Assembly: GCA_017560955.1 (NCBI GenBank)
Contig: JAFZDV010000033.1
Location: forward strand, 1 to 12,589
Source: Anaerotignum sp.
GTDB lineage: Bacteria > Bacillota > Clostridia > Lachnospirales > Anaerotignaceae
DNA: 12,589 nucleotides
Direction of reading: 5' to 3'
The notes under the pieces were generated by a model. That model made no database searches. It had not been told where the DNA came from and was given only the letters and a program-made list of their open reading frames with translations. Positions 1 through 6,867 of this stretch are shown piece by piece (the first letter of the stretch is position 1; each line of letters opens with the position of its first letter). A program made the position numbers and the translations under genes.

Positions 1-329
1 AGGAAATTCCTGTTTTGCTGCTGCATCTGCCCAAAATGAGCTGGAGTTATGAGCAGAGCATGATGATGCAGGCATTTGCGGATGAAAATGGTGTACCATA
101 CCTCGACCTTGACCGCTGGGAATACAGAAGTCAGCTGGGCTTAGATCCTTCTGTGGATTATTATGATCAGGGCCATATGAACATGACAGGTGTACTGAAA
201 TTGTCTGACTGGCTGGGTGACTGGCTGGATGCACAGTATGATCTGCCTGACCATAGGGAAGATATTACCATCAGCGAAAGCTGGAATGCGGATCTGGCAA
301 AATATAAAGAAAGAACTGGATTACAATAA
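1..329 (+). CDS. SGNH/GDSL-family hydrolase, C-terminal part (5' end outside window)
   Basis: The reading frame is open from base 3 (preceding in-frame codons give E-I-P-V before the first possible TTG), so this is the 3' end of a longer gene. It ends with TAA at 327-329. What is visible is about 108 residues. Near the end is the pattern Y-Y-D-Q-G-H-M-N followed by x-x-G (Asp codon 165-167, His codon 174-176). A D-x-x-H motif followed by N and G at this place is the usual block V of SGNH/GDSL hydrolases and of related DltD/AlgX-like proteins, where Asp and His are part of the catalytic triad. The preceding 'VPYLDL' strand also fits the fold. The Ser block lies upstream and cannot be checked, so esterase, acyltransferase or polysaccharide O-acetyl functions remain open. 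The gene is convergent with the next one and shares its terminator. Confidence 0.7.
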   Translation, partial: EIPVLLLHLPKMSWSYEQSMMMQAFADENGVPYLDLDRWEYRSQLGLDPSVDYYDQGHMNMTGVLKLSDWLGDWLDAQYDLPDHREDITISESWNADLAKYKERTGLQ

Positions 330-332
330 AAG

Positions 333-374
333 AAAGCTGCAGAGCAAAATCAGAATGATATGCTCTGCAGCTTT
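333..374. terminator. Bidirectional Rho-independent terminator
   Basis: A perfect 14-bp stem (333-346 pairs with 361-374, core AAAGCTGCAGAGCA) closes a 14-nt loop. On the plus strand it is followed by TTATTTG and a T6 run; on the minus strand by CTTTTATTG. It sits between the convergent hydrolase (stop 327-329) and Nudix-type gene (stop 375-377) and can serve both. Confidence 0.9.
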
Positions 375-1682
375 TTATTTGTTTTTTAAACGAAAATAGT
401 AATCTGTTAATTGAGATCTTTTCTGTAATTCTTCCAGAAAAAGAGTGAGAAGATATACCTGTATTGAAATTCTTTTCTCGCAAATGTATGTTTTGCAGAA
501 TTCTCGTAAAACAACAGGAAGGTTTTCTATATCATCAAAGGGGAGAAATTCGAACTTATCCTGAAGGTCTCTTTCCATCAGACGAATTTCCAGATTTTCC
601 AGTTCTTTTTTTGAGGCATCTATATATGTAATACCAAAGAAATCAGGTTTGCCGCCTCTTTCTAACAGGCGGACATAACCAAGCAGGATCGTGTGAAGAG
701 AAGTGTTTGTTGGAAAGTTCAGTTCTTCGATCAGTTCTCTTTCCATACCTTTGATCAGAACTTCATTGAGTGTAGTACAGCCTTGAATGTCTGTAAATTC
801 AGAAGAACCGGAACCGCTGGGGGCATATCTGCCGGAGTTTGCCTTTGAGGTGATGGATTGTCTTCCGATAACAACATAGTTATCATTTGTGATTGCCAGT
901 GTAGATACGCCAATCTGGTTAGAACAGGGGCTTTCATCCAGATCGAAAAGAATGGAGCTGTTTTCTTCTTTTTTTACAAAAAGCTCTGCGCCGTCAAAAA
1001 CAAAGAACATCTGGTTGGCAGAACGATATTTTTTATAAACGATTTCATTGGTACACTGACTGTCAAAATAATGTGTTTTCTGCAGATAAACACTGTTTCT
1101 GTCAAGATAGAGTTCCTGCGCGAGTCGGAGCAATGTTCCGTTGAACAGAGTAGATTTATTATTCATAAAAATCTCATTCAGAATTGAGGGCATCATATCG
1201 CTTAATTCCTGACCGATGCGGAATTGCTTTTTCAGTGTATGAAATGTGTATATTTTTCCGTTTTGCAACTGATGATTGATCAGATCACTTGCAACATAGT
1301 ATTCGTTTTTTTCTCCATTAAAAAAGGCTTCGATTTTATATCCATTTTCCTGCATTTGTTTTGAAAGAGCAAGAGAATGAAGGAGTTCATTTTTCTGCCA
1401 TGGATTTGTGATGGAATAAAAATGATATTTTTTCTGCTTGTAATCCCATAAAGCCTTTGTCAGAGATAATAAAAGGATGGTAAGGGGAAGCAACCACACA
1501 AGAAGTGTTTTTGTCTCGATTGTATTTTCGACATAATTCAGGTAGATAGGAAACAGGGTGGTTGTCAGTACAACTGCAGTACCTAGAAGATATTTTTTCT
1601 GGAGATGAAAGGACATAAAGATTCCGTCAAGCCTTCCCTGCAGATAATGAATTGTCTGTGCGATATTTTTTTTGTTCTTCAT
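375..1682 (-). CDS. Membrane-anchored Nudix-domain protein
   Basis: This 435-residue protein begins with two hydrophobic segments (about residues 31-50 and 60-77), so it is probably anchored in the cytoplasmic membrane. A middle region of about 170 residues has no family I recognise. From about residue 255 to 400 it looks like a Nudix domain. Residues 301-323 fit the Nudix box G-x5-E-x7-R-E-U-x-E-E-x-G-U exactly (G301, E307, R315, E316, E319, E320), except that the last Gly is Asn322. The metal-binding R-E-x-x-E-E core is intact. Nudix enzymes hydrolyse nucleoside diphosphate-linked compounds; the substrate cannot be told here. The ATG at 1682 is preceded by AAAAAGGAG eight bases upstream and by a good promoter. 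The gene appears monocistronic. Most Nudix hydrolases are soluble and about 130-200 residues long, so the membrane N-terminus and large middle region are unusual. Confidence 0.75.
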   Translation of the reverse strand: MKNKKNIAQTIHYLQGRLDGIFMSFHLQKKYLLGTAVVLTTTLFPIYLNYVENTIETKTLLVWLLPLTILLLSLTKALWDYKQKKYHFYSITNPWQKNELLHSLALSKQMQENGYKIEAFFNGEKNEYYVASDLINHQLQNGKIYTFHTLKKQFRIGQELSDMMPSILNEIFMNNKSTLFNGTLLRLAQELYLDRNSVYLQKTHYFDSQCTNEIVYKKYRSANQMFFVFDGAELFVKKEENSSILFDLDESPCSNQIGVSTLAITNDNYVVIGRQSITSKANSGRYAPSGSGSSEFTDIQGCTTLNEVLIKGMERELIEELNFPTNTSLHTILLGYVRLLERGGKPDFFGITYIDASKKELENLEIRLMERDLQDKFEFLPFDDIENLPVVLREFCKTYICEKRISIQVYLLTLFLEELQKRSQLTDYYFRLKNK

Positions 1683-1711
1683 TGCTTCAACTCCTTTTTA
1701 CGACTGAATTC

Positions 1712-1740
1712 ATCATAACATGCTTTTGCTGTTTAATCAA
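1712..1740 (-). promoter_or_regulatory. Sigma-A-type promoter of the Nudix-type gene
   Basis: On the minus strand, TTGATT (1735-1740) and TATGAT (1712-1717) are 17 bp apart. The predicted start of transcription is about 1705, leaving a leader of some 20-25 nt that contains the AAGGAG ribosome binding site. The -35 box abuts the U-tract of the deaD terminator. Confidence 0.7.
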
Positions 1741-1752
1741 TTTAGAAAGAAA

Positions 1753-1779
1753 AAGGACAAAGCAGAATGCTTTGTCCTT
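1753..1779 (-). terminator. Terminator of the deaD-like helicase gene
   Basis: A perfect 11-bp stem (1753-1763 with 1769-1779, core AAGGACAAAGC) with a 5-nt loop lies just downstream of the helicase stop codon (1785-1787). On the minus strand it is followed by TTTTTCTTTC. Confidence 0.9.
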
Positions 1780-1784
1780 AGGAA

Positions 1785-3407
1785 TTATCTTTTTTTACCG
1801 TATGTTTTTTCTTTCTTTGCGATTTCAATGTGTACTTTTTTACCTTTGATTTTTGCATTTTTCATGCCGTGCATAACATCTCTTACGAATTCGCTGGGAA
1901 CATCCACAAATGTGTAATCATCATACAGGTCGATCGCACCCAGAGTTTTACCGGGAACGCCTGCTTCGTTAGCGATTGCACCTACGATATCTTTTGCTCT
2001 GATTTTGTTTTTCTTACCGGCATTGATGAACAGACGAACCATTGTTTCGCCTTCGCCGCCGTAGAATTCTGTACCGTTGAAGTTGATATCTTCGATAGCG
2101 TCGATATCATCAGCGATAGCATCTGCCAGATGGTTTTTCAGCAGAGCTGCTGCAATGTCGATGCTTGTGTAATCTTCTTCCATCAGTTTATCTACCAGAT
2201 GGATGTATTTTGTCAGATGGCCTTCATCAATGATGCCTTTGATTTTTTCCAGGAAGAATCTTGTTTTCAGTTCTTCTACGTCGCTCAGTGTAGGCAGTTT
2301 CTGCTGCTGGATTTTTGTTTTTGTGTAACGCATGATGTCACGCAGTTTGTAGATTTCCTTACCTACGCAGAATGTGAAAGCTTTACCGCTTCTGCCTGCA
2401 CGGCCTGTACGACCGATACGGTGTACATAGTATTCTTCATCCTGAGGTACATCGTAGTTGAATACGATATCGATATCATCGATATCCAGACCTCTTGCCG
2501 CAACGTCTGTTGCTACCAGAATTTCGATAGTACCGTTACGGAATTTCTGCATTACTTTATCACGCTGGGGCTGTTTCAGGTCACCGTGCAGACCTTCTGC
2601 AAAGTAACCGCGTCCCTGCAGCATTTCTACCAGGTCGTCAACACGTTTTTTTGTATTACAGAATACCATTGCCAGGTTAGGATCATATACGTCCATGATG
2701 CGGCACAGGGCATCCAGTTTGGATTTTTCTTTTACATCGAAGTAGTACTGTTCGATGCTGGGAACAGTCAGTTCCTTACGAACGATCTTGATGAATTCGG
2801 GTTCTCTCTGGAATCTTTTAGTGATATCCAGAATTTCGGAGGACAGTGTTGCGGAGAACAGCAGTGTCTGATGGTCTTCGGGGATTTTTACCAGAATTGT
2901 TTCGATATCTTCTCTGAAGCCCATATCCAGCATTTCGTCCGCTTCGTCCAGAATCATCATCTGTACTGTTTCAGCCTTGATTGTTCTTCTTCTCATGTGG
3001 TCCATCACACGGCCGGGTGTACCGATAACAACCTGTGCGCCTTTTTTCAGGGCAGCGATCTGTCTGTCGATAGGCTGACCGCCGTAGATGGGCAGTACAC
3101 GGATGTTGTCTTTGTATTTCAGCAGTTTGCGGAATTCTTCAGATACCTGAATTGCCAGTTCTCTTGTAGGGCACAGGATCATTGCCTGCAGTCTTCTGTC
3201 ATCGGGATCGATGCGTTCCAGACAGGGGATACCGAAAGCGGCTGTTTTACCTGTACCTGTCTGGGACTGGCCGATGATGTCCTTGCCTTCCAGAACTGCG
3301 GGGATAGCCTGAGACTGAATGGGTGTTGCTTCTTCAAAGCCCATATCCAGTACGGCACGCAGGATCTCGTTAGAGATATTCATTTCTTCAAATTTGATGT
3401 GTTCCAT
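1785..3407 (-). CDS. deaD: DEAD-box ATP-dependent RNA helicase, DeaD/CsdA type
   Basis: This 540-residue protein has the full set of DEAD-box motifs in order: Q motif (about 23-36), Walker A SQTGTGKT (48-55), PTREL (80-84), GG (109-110), TPGR (130-133), DEAD (154-157), SAT (185-187), motif V around ATDVAARGLD (299-308) and HRIGRTGR (329-336). After the core, residues about 370-430 resemble the CsdA dimerisation region (AAALLK at 419-424), and residues about 455-531 match the DbpA/CsdA RNA-binding domain, ending in IKGKKVHIEIA. It lacks the long Arg/Gly-rich tail of E. coli DeaD. These helicases use ATP to unwind short RNA duplexes in ribosome assembly and cold-stressed mRNA. I place the start at ATG 3407, behind AAAGGAAG. 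The frame stays open 43 codons further, but that stretch is a hairpin-rich leader. CshA-type naming is possible; the symbol is by architecture, not by orthology test. Confidence 0.93.
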   Translation of the reverse strand: MEHIKFEEMNISNEILRAVLDMGFEEATPIQSQAIPAVLEGKDIIGQSQTGTGKTAAFGIPCLERIDPDDRRLQAMILCPTRELAIQVSEEFRKLLKYKDNIRVLPIYGGQPIDRQIAALKKGAQVVIGTPGRVMDHMRRRTIKAETVQMMILDEADEMLDMGFREDIETILVKIPEDHQTLLFSATLSSEILDITKRFQREPEFIKIVRKELTVPSIEQYYFDVKEKSKLDALCRIMDVYDPNLAMVFCNTKKRVDDLVEMLQGRGYFAEGLHGDLKQPQRDKVMQKFRNGTIEILVATDVAARGLDIDDIDIVFNYDVPQDEEYYVHRIGRTGRAGRSGKAFTFCVGKEIYKLRDIMRYTKTKIQQQKLPTLSDVEELKTRFFLEKIKGIIDEGHLTKYIHLVDKLMEEDYTSIDIAAALLKNHLADAIADDIDAIEDINFNGTEFYGGEGETMVRLFINAGKKNKIRAKDIVGAIANEAGVPGKTLGAIDLYDDYTFVDVPSEFVRDVMHGMKNAKIKGKKVHIEIAKKEKTYGKKR

Positions 3408-3632
3408 TGTTTCTTCCTTTCTTTTCTTCGGTTTTCTGTGACAAAGCCGAAGAAAAAACGAAACACAGAACCATTTCTGCAAAATCTTGCAGACGCAAAT
3501 CACTTTTCTTCGACTTTTGGCGCATGCGCAAAGCATTATTCCCTTTTTGAGGAATATGTTGTATTTAAGAAAATATCAGTATTTCCTTAACAAACCCTAT
3601 TCATGCGCGTGTTTACGGCAAAAAAGCCGCAG
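3408..3632 (-). promoter_or_regulatory. Long structured 5' leader of deaD
   Basis: The best promoter predicts a start of transcription near 3632, giving about 225 nt of untranslated RNA. Along the minus strand it can form: CGGC/GCCG with a six-base U/T loop (around 3616-3629); an 11-bp hairpin with one G-U pair (3565-3575 with 3580-3590, loop 3576-3579); ATTCC/GGAAT (3538-3542 with 3551-3555); a perfect 7-bp hairpin (3476-3482 with 3487-3493); and a perfect 10-bp hairpin (3422-3431 with 3447-3456) whose 3' arm is followed within a few bases by the AAAGGAAG ribosome binding site. Long structured leaders on RNA-helicase and cold-shock mRNAs are known to control expression by temperature or autoregulation; that this one does so is inference. 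Confidence 0.6.
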
Positions 3633-3638
3633 ACTTTT

Positions 3639-3667
3639 ATATTAACAGGAAAAAATAAGAATTGCAA
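3639..3667 (-). promoter_or_regulatory. Sigma-A-type promoter of deaD
   Basis: On the minus strand, TTGCAA (3662-3667) and TAATAT (3639-3644) are exactly 17 bp apart. It is the best minus-strand promoter I can find in the 411-base divergent region 3408-3818. The distance to the start codon implies the long leader annotated separately. Confidence 0.65.
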
Positions 3668-3715
3668 GAAATATATTCGTTATAATTATTATTTGTAAAT
3701 TCGGTAGAGAGGGAA

Positions 3716-3739
3716 ATGCAAAGAAAGCCTTGTATCTGA
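3716..3739 (+). CDS. Possible seven-codon leader peptide before spoVAA
   Basis: ATG at 3716 opens a frame of seven codons (M-Q-R-K-P-C-I) ending in TGA at 3737-3739, inside the stem of the terminator-like hairpin at 3728-3750. AGAGAGGGAA precedes it, but the spacing from GGG to ATG is only 2 nt, which is short. Short leader peptides whose stop falls in a terminator stem are typical of attenuators, but with seven codons chance is a serious alternative. Confidence 0.2.
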   Translation: MQRKPCI

Positions 3740-3759
3740 AAGATGCAGGGTGTTTTTTG
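3728..3759 (+). terminator. Hairpin terminator upstream of spoVAA
   Basis: CCTTGTATCT (3728-3737) pairs with AGATGCAGGG (3741-3750) over 10 bp including two G-U pairs, with a GAA loop, followed by TGTTTTTTG (3751-3759). It faces the spoVA operon and lies just before the candidate sigma-G promoter. It would stop any plus-strand transcript started upstream, for instance from the TATAAT at 3681-3686 (no convincing -35 seen). Confidence 0.6.
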
Positions 3760-3787
3760 TATCTTTTTTCTTCCACAGGGCATACTG
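3758..3787 (+). promoter_or_regulatory. Candidate sigma-G-type promoter of the spoVA operon
   Basis: TGTATC (3758-3763) and CATACTG (3781-3787) are 17 bp apart. The forespore sigma-G consensus is about GHATR in the -35 and CATNNTA in the -10; here the -35 core GTAT fits and the -10 differs only in the last base. spoVA is a sigma-G operon in Bacillus and Clostridia, so the location is right. Transcription would start near 3795, close to the spoVAA start. Confidence 0.5.
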
Positions 3788-3818
3788 ACAAAAAGCGGTA
3801 CAGAAAGGTGTGGGGCAG

Positions 3819-4439
3819 GTGGAACTATACATCATGTCTGCAGAAAAGATACAGATCATTCAAAGAAGGACGGTATTTCTGGGGGATGTAGCATCAGTTT
3901 TTGTCAGTGGACAGAAAAAGGGCGAGGTGGAAAAACTGATTGTTTTTCAGATACCCTCTGAACAGAAAAAGACCTATCTGCTTTCTATTATGGATCTGAT
4001 TCAGGCAGTGAAAACAAATTATCCTGATGCGTTGATTTACTCTCTGGGAGAGAAGGACATCCTTTTGGAATATCTGCCCCAGCAGGAAAAACAGTCTGTA
4101 ACACTGACATTTCTGAAAGCGGCCTTTGTGTCTGCGGTATTGTTCGTAGGGGCGGCAACGACGATCATGTGTTTTCATACCGATGTGCAGCTTCCGCTCA
4201 TTTTCCAGAATATCTATTACATCTTTTATGGAGAAAATCGGGAGATGCCTGCGATTTTATCCATTCCATACAGCATCGGGCTGGGATTGGGTATCATCAT
4301 ATTCTTTAACCATTTTTCCAAAGCATCACTGACAGAAGACCCGACACCCATCGAAATTGAAATGACAACCTATGAAAAAGAAACCAATGCCAGTATCATT
4401 GATTTTCTTGGAAGAAGAAAGGGCGGCGGAGAAGGGTGA
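3819..4439 (+). CDS. spoVAA: Stage V sporulation protein AA
   Basis: This 206-residue protein has an N-terminal soluble domain (about 1-90) and two membrane segments (about 97-119 and 146-166), the layout and length of SpoVAA. It is part of the SpoVA channel in the spore inner membrane that moves Ca-dipicolinate into the forespore and out at germination. I choose GTG at 3819 (M-E-L-Y-I): the AAAGG at 3804-3808 is 10 nt upstream, and the N-terminus then aligns with known SpoVAA proteins. GTG at 3810 is in frame but almost touches the ribosome binding site. It is first in a five-gene operon and its stop overlaps the spoVAB start by 4 nt. Many Clostridia keep only spoVAC, AD and AE, so having AA and AB is a useful lineage marker. 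Confidence 0.88.
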   Translation: MELYIMSAEKIQIIQRRTVFLGDVASVFVSGQKKGEVEKLIVFQIPSEQKKTYLLSIMDLIQAVKTNYPDALIYSLGEKDILLEYLPQQEKQSVTLTFLKAAFVSAVLFVGAATTIMCFHTDVQLPLIFQNIYYIFYGENREMPAILSIPYSIGLGLGIIIFFNHFSKASLTEDPTPIEIEMTTYEKETNASIIDFLGRRKGGGEG

Positions 4440-4858
4440 AGGAACTGTTTCTGGTGTTCTTTGGTGTTTCTTCGGGACTTCTGGTATCGGCAGGTGTGTT
4501 TGCTTTTATTGCCGCAATCGGTATTGTGCCCCGTATGGCATGGCGCACAAAAACAAGGCATTTCATCCGCTTTTATGAAGATATGATCGTCCTGGGCGGT
4601 ATCTGGGGGACAACGGCAATGTTTGTGGATTACCGTCTGCCGCCCTGGGACTGGGCTATCATGGCTGTATCCCTGTTGGAAGGGGTGTTTGTGGGGGTGC
4701 TGGCCATGGCATTGACGGAAGTTTTGAATGTTATGCCGATCCTGATGCGGCGAACCAGACTGACAAAAGGGCTGCATTGGGTCATTCCTGCTTTTGCATT
4801 GGGGAAGGTGGCTGGTTCGCTGATTTATTATCTGATAGATGGATTTTATGTTCTGTAA
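4436..4858 (+). CDS. spoVAB: Stage V sporulation protein AB
   Basis: This is a 140-residue, mostly hydrophobic protein, close to the 141 residues of B. subtilis SpoVAB. Hydrophobic segments lie at about 4-32, 48-65, 72-100 and 114-137. The stretch AAIGIVPR (26-33) followed by a basic loop is characteristic of the family. Its exact role in the SpoVA complex is not settled; it is an inner-membrane component of the DPA channel. The start is GTG 4436 in the overlap GTGA with the spoVAA stop, which implies translational coupling; a GGAG/AAGG-rich stretch precedes it. The next gene begins 12 nt after its stop. Confidence 0.88.
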   Translation: MKELFLVFFGVSSGLLVSAGVFAFIAAIGIVPRMAWRTKTRHFIRFYEDMIVLGGIWGTTAMFVDYRLPPWDWAIMAVSLLEGVFVGVLAMALTEVLNVMPILMRRTRLTKGLHWVIPAFALGKVAGSLIYYLIDGFYVL

Positions 4859-4870
4859 GGAGGGAATACC

Positions 4871-5317
4871 TTGGATACATCAAAAAAAGGCCAACAGAAA
4901 TATGCTGAAATGGTGAAAAAGGCATCGCCGAACAGCCCTGTTTTCGGGGATTGCATCAAAGCTTTTGTTTCCGGCGGTATCATCTGCACAATCGGGCAGT
5001 TGTTACTGGATTTCTATATTGGTATGGAGCTTTCAGAAAAAAATGCGGCGGCGTGGGTTTCCATCACGTTGGTTGGACTTTCAGCATTGCTGACGGCTCT
5101 GGGGATTTATGAAAAACTGGGAAAATTCTGTGGTGCAGGTACGATCGTTCCCATTACAGGATTCGCAAACTCCGTTGTTTCTCCTGCTATTGAGTTTAAA
5201 AAAGAAGGCATGGTTTTTGGTATGGCGGCAAAAATGTTCGTTGTGGCTGGCCCTGTCATTGTTTACGGCACATTGACCTCTATGCTGGTAGGTTTTGTTT
5301 ATTACTTCGTAAAGTAG
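4871..5317 (+). CDS. spoVAC: Stage V sporulation protein AC
   Basis: This 148-residue membrane protein carries the strongly conserved SpoVAC features: IKAFVSGGIICTIGQ (29-43), then GIYEKLGKFCGAGTIVPITGF (78-98) and a final membrane segment. SpoVAC is an inner-spore-membrane protein reported to behave as a mechanosensitive channel, and it is a core part of the DPA transport complex. The start is TTG at 4871, supported by AAGGAGGG at 4857-4864 with 6-nt spacing; the ribosome binding site overlaps the spoVAB stop codon. The last gene of the operon, spoVAE, is a clear paralogue. Confidence 0.95.
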   Translation: MDTSKKGQQKYAEMVKKASPNSPVFGDCIKAFVSGGIICTIGQLLLDFYIGMELSEKNAAAWVSITLVGLSALLTALGIYEKLGKFCGAGTIVPITGFANSVVSPAIEFKKEGMVFGMAAKMFVVAGPVIVYGTLTSMLVGFVYYFVK

Positions 5318-5325
5318 GTGAAAAG

Positions 5326-6354
5326 ATGAAAAGAATCGGAAAACAGACAGTACGTCTGTCAGAAGGTGTAACGATTTTATCTGCAGCCTCTACAGTTGGT
5401 CCGAAGGAAGCGGAAGGGCCTCTCGGAAAATATTTTGATCAGAAAACAGAGGATTCCTTTTTCGGGGAAAAAAGCTGGGAACTGGCGGAAAGCAAGTTTG
5501 TGGAGAAAAATATGAGGTTGGCTGTCCAGAAGGCGAACCTGAAATCAGAGGATATTGATTATATCCTTTGTGGTGACCTGCTGAATCAATGCACAGGCTC
5601 TACTTTTGGTATCAAAAATCTGGATATCCCGTTTTTTGGTCTGTTTGGGGCATGTTCTACCATGGGGGAATCCATGAGTCTGGGAGCGATGCTGATTGAT
5701 GGCGGTTTTGCGAATCATGTGCTGACAGGAGCCTCCAGTCACTTTTGTGCGGCAGAAAAGCAGTTCCGTTTTCCATTGCCTCTTGGTACCCAAAGACCAC
5801 CAACTTCCACATGGACAGTCACAGGGGACGGGGCGGTAGTCCTTGCCAGAAAAGGCGATGGCCCGAAAATCGTGGAAATTACTACAGGGAAAATCGTTGA
5901 TATGGGTGTGGCAGATGTGAACAACATGGGGGCGGCCATGGCACCTGCGGCAGCGGCTCTTCTGAAAGCGCATTTTGAAGATACAGGCCGAACACCGCAG
6001 GACTATGATGCGATAGCAACGGGAGACCTTGGGACGATAGGCAGGGAGCTGGTAGTGGAACTGCTTGGAAAAGAAGGGTATCTGCTGGACAACAGATATA
6101 CGGACTGCGGCATTGAGATTTTTGACGCGGAAAAACAGGATACCCACGCAGGGGGCAGTGGATGCGCCTGTTCCGCGGTGACTTTCTGCGCTTATTTCTA
6201 TCCGAAATTGCTGTCAGGGAAAATTGAAAAAATGCTTTTTATTCCAACGGGAGCATTGATGAGCACCACCTCATCTCAGCAGGGCCAGTCGATTCCCGGT
6301 ATTGCCCATGGCCTTGTGATCGAAGGATGCAGAAAGGGGGCGGAGGAATGCTGA
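5326..6354 (+). CDS. spoVAD: Stage V sporulation protein AD (dipicolinate-binding)
   Basis: This 342-residue protein (B. subtilis 338) has the thiolase/ketoacyl-synthase-like fold of SpoVAD. Visible signatures are FGACSTMGESMSLGAM (107-122, Cys110 at the place of the thiolase nucleophile), the TVTGDGAVVLA strand, GDLGTIGREL, HAGGSGCACSAV and, near the end, SSQQGQSIPGIAHGL. SpoVAD is soluble and membrane-associated and binds dipicolinic acid; known SpoVAD proteins are not thought to be active synthases. The ATG at 5326 has AGGTGAAA upstream, directly after the spoVAC stop. Its 3' end overlaps the next gene by 7 nt. Confidence 0.96.
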   Translation: MKRIGKQTVRLSEGVTILSAASTVGPKEAEGPLGKYFDQKTEDSFFGEKSWELAESKFVEKNMRLAVQKANLKSEDIDYILCGDLLNQCTGSTFGIKNLDIPFFGLFGACSTMGESMSLGAMLIDGGFANHVLTGASSHFCAAEKQFRFPLPLGTQRPPTSTWTVTGDGAVVLARKGDGPKIVEITTGKIVDMGVADVNNMGAAMAPAAAALLKAHFEDTGRTPQDYDAIATGDLGTIGRELVVELLGKEGYLLDNRYTDCGIEIFDAEKQDTHAGGSGCACSAVTFCAYFYPKLLSGKIEKMLFIPTGALMSTTSSQQGQSIPGIAHGLVIEGCRKGAEEC

Positions 6355-6698
6355 TCAAAGCCTTTGTGGTTGGAGGTCTGATCTGTGTGATCGGGCAGCT
6401 CCTGATCGATAAAACGAAGATGATGTCTGCCCGTATCCTTGTATTATATGTCTGTATCGGCTGTATTCTGGGTGGCTTGGGCATCTATCAGAAACTGGAA
6501 GAATTTGCAGGGGCAGGGGCCACAGTGCCGCTGACTGGATTTGGTTTCCGCCTGGCAGAGGGAGTGAAACAGGAGATTGATAAAATCGGTTTTCTGGGAA
6601 TTTTTATGGGAGGGATCAAGGCAGCATCAGCAGGTATCACGGCTGCTGTGTTTTTTGCATTCCTGGCGGCGCTTTTTGCGGAGCCAAAGGAAAAGTGA
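6348..6698 (+). CDS. spoVAE: Stage V sporulation protein AE (SpoVAE/AEb)
   Basis: This is a 116-residue membrane protein with IKAFVVGGLICVIGQLL at 3-19, GIYQKLEEFAGAGATVPLTGF in the middle and a hydrophobic C-terminus. These are the same signature blocks as SpoVAC, with which it shares ancestry. It is a core subunit of the spore DPA channel. The ATG at 6348 follows GGAGG by one to two nt and lies inside spoVAD; an in-frame ATG at 6327 has no such support. No spoVAEA or spoVAF follows, and no convincing hairpin terminator is visible before the next promoter at 6797. Confidence 0.92.
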   Translation: MLIKAFVVGGLICVIGQLLIDKTKMMSARILVLYVCIGCILGGLGIYQKLEEFAGAGATVPLTGFGFRLAEGVKQEIDKIGFLGIFMGGIKAASAGITAAVFFAFLAALFAEPKEK

Positions 6699-6796
6699 CG
6701 ATTTTTAGTAAAATATAGTTCAGTCTGAAACAAGAAAACAATCTGTAAATGAAGAAAAATGGAAATTATTTCATCTGGAAACAATGTATTTTTTTC

Positions 6797-6825
6797 TGTA
6801 CAATTTGAGATTGCTGTGCTATAAT
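6797..6825 (+). promoter_or_regulatory. Sigma-A-type promoter of the first HD-domain gene
   Basis: TGTACA (6797-6802) and a consensus TATAAT (6820-6825) are 17 bp apart. Transcription would start near 6832, so the in-frame ATG at 6784 is upstream of the transcript and cannot be the start. Confidence 0.65.
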
Positions 6826-6867
6826 AAAGCCATAAAACAGAATATGAAAAGAAAGGATGTGGAACCC

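Noticed and set aside
3520-3529. The palindrome GCGCATGCGC as an operator
   Set aside because: It is short, occurs once in full and sits inside the transcribed leader; nothing else supports protein binding.
3408-3536. A 43-residue N-terminal extension of the helicase
   Set aside because: The stretch is Cys- and Lys-rich, overlaps the leader hairpins, and the ATG at 3407 has a proper ribosome binding site and gives the normal family N-terminus.
1830-3590. A 586-codon open frame on the plus strand opposite the helicase gene
   Set aside because: It is the antisense of a gene with strong codon bias; the translation is rich in Cys, Phe and His with no recognisable domain, while the minus strand has a full DEAD-box helicase.
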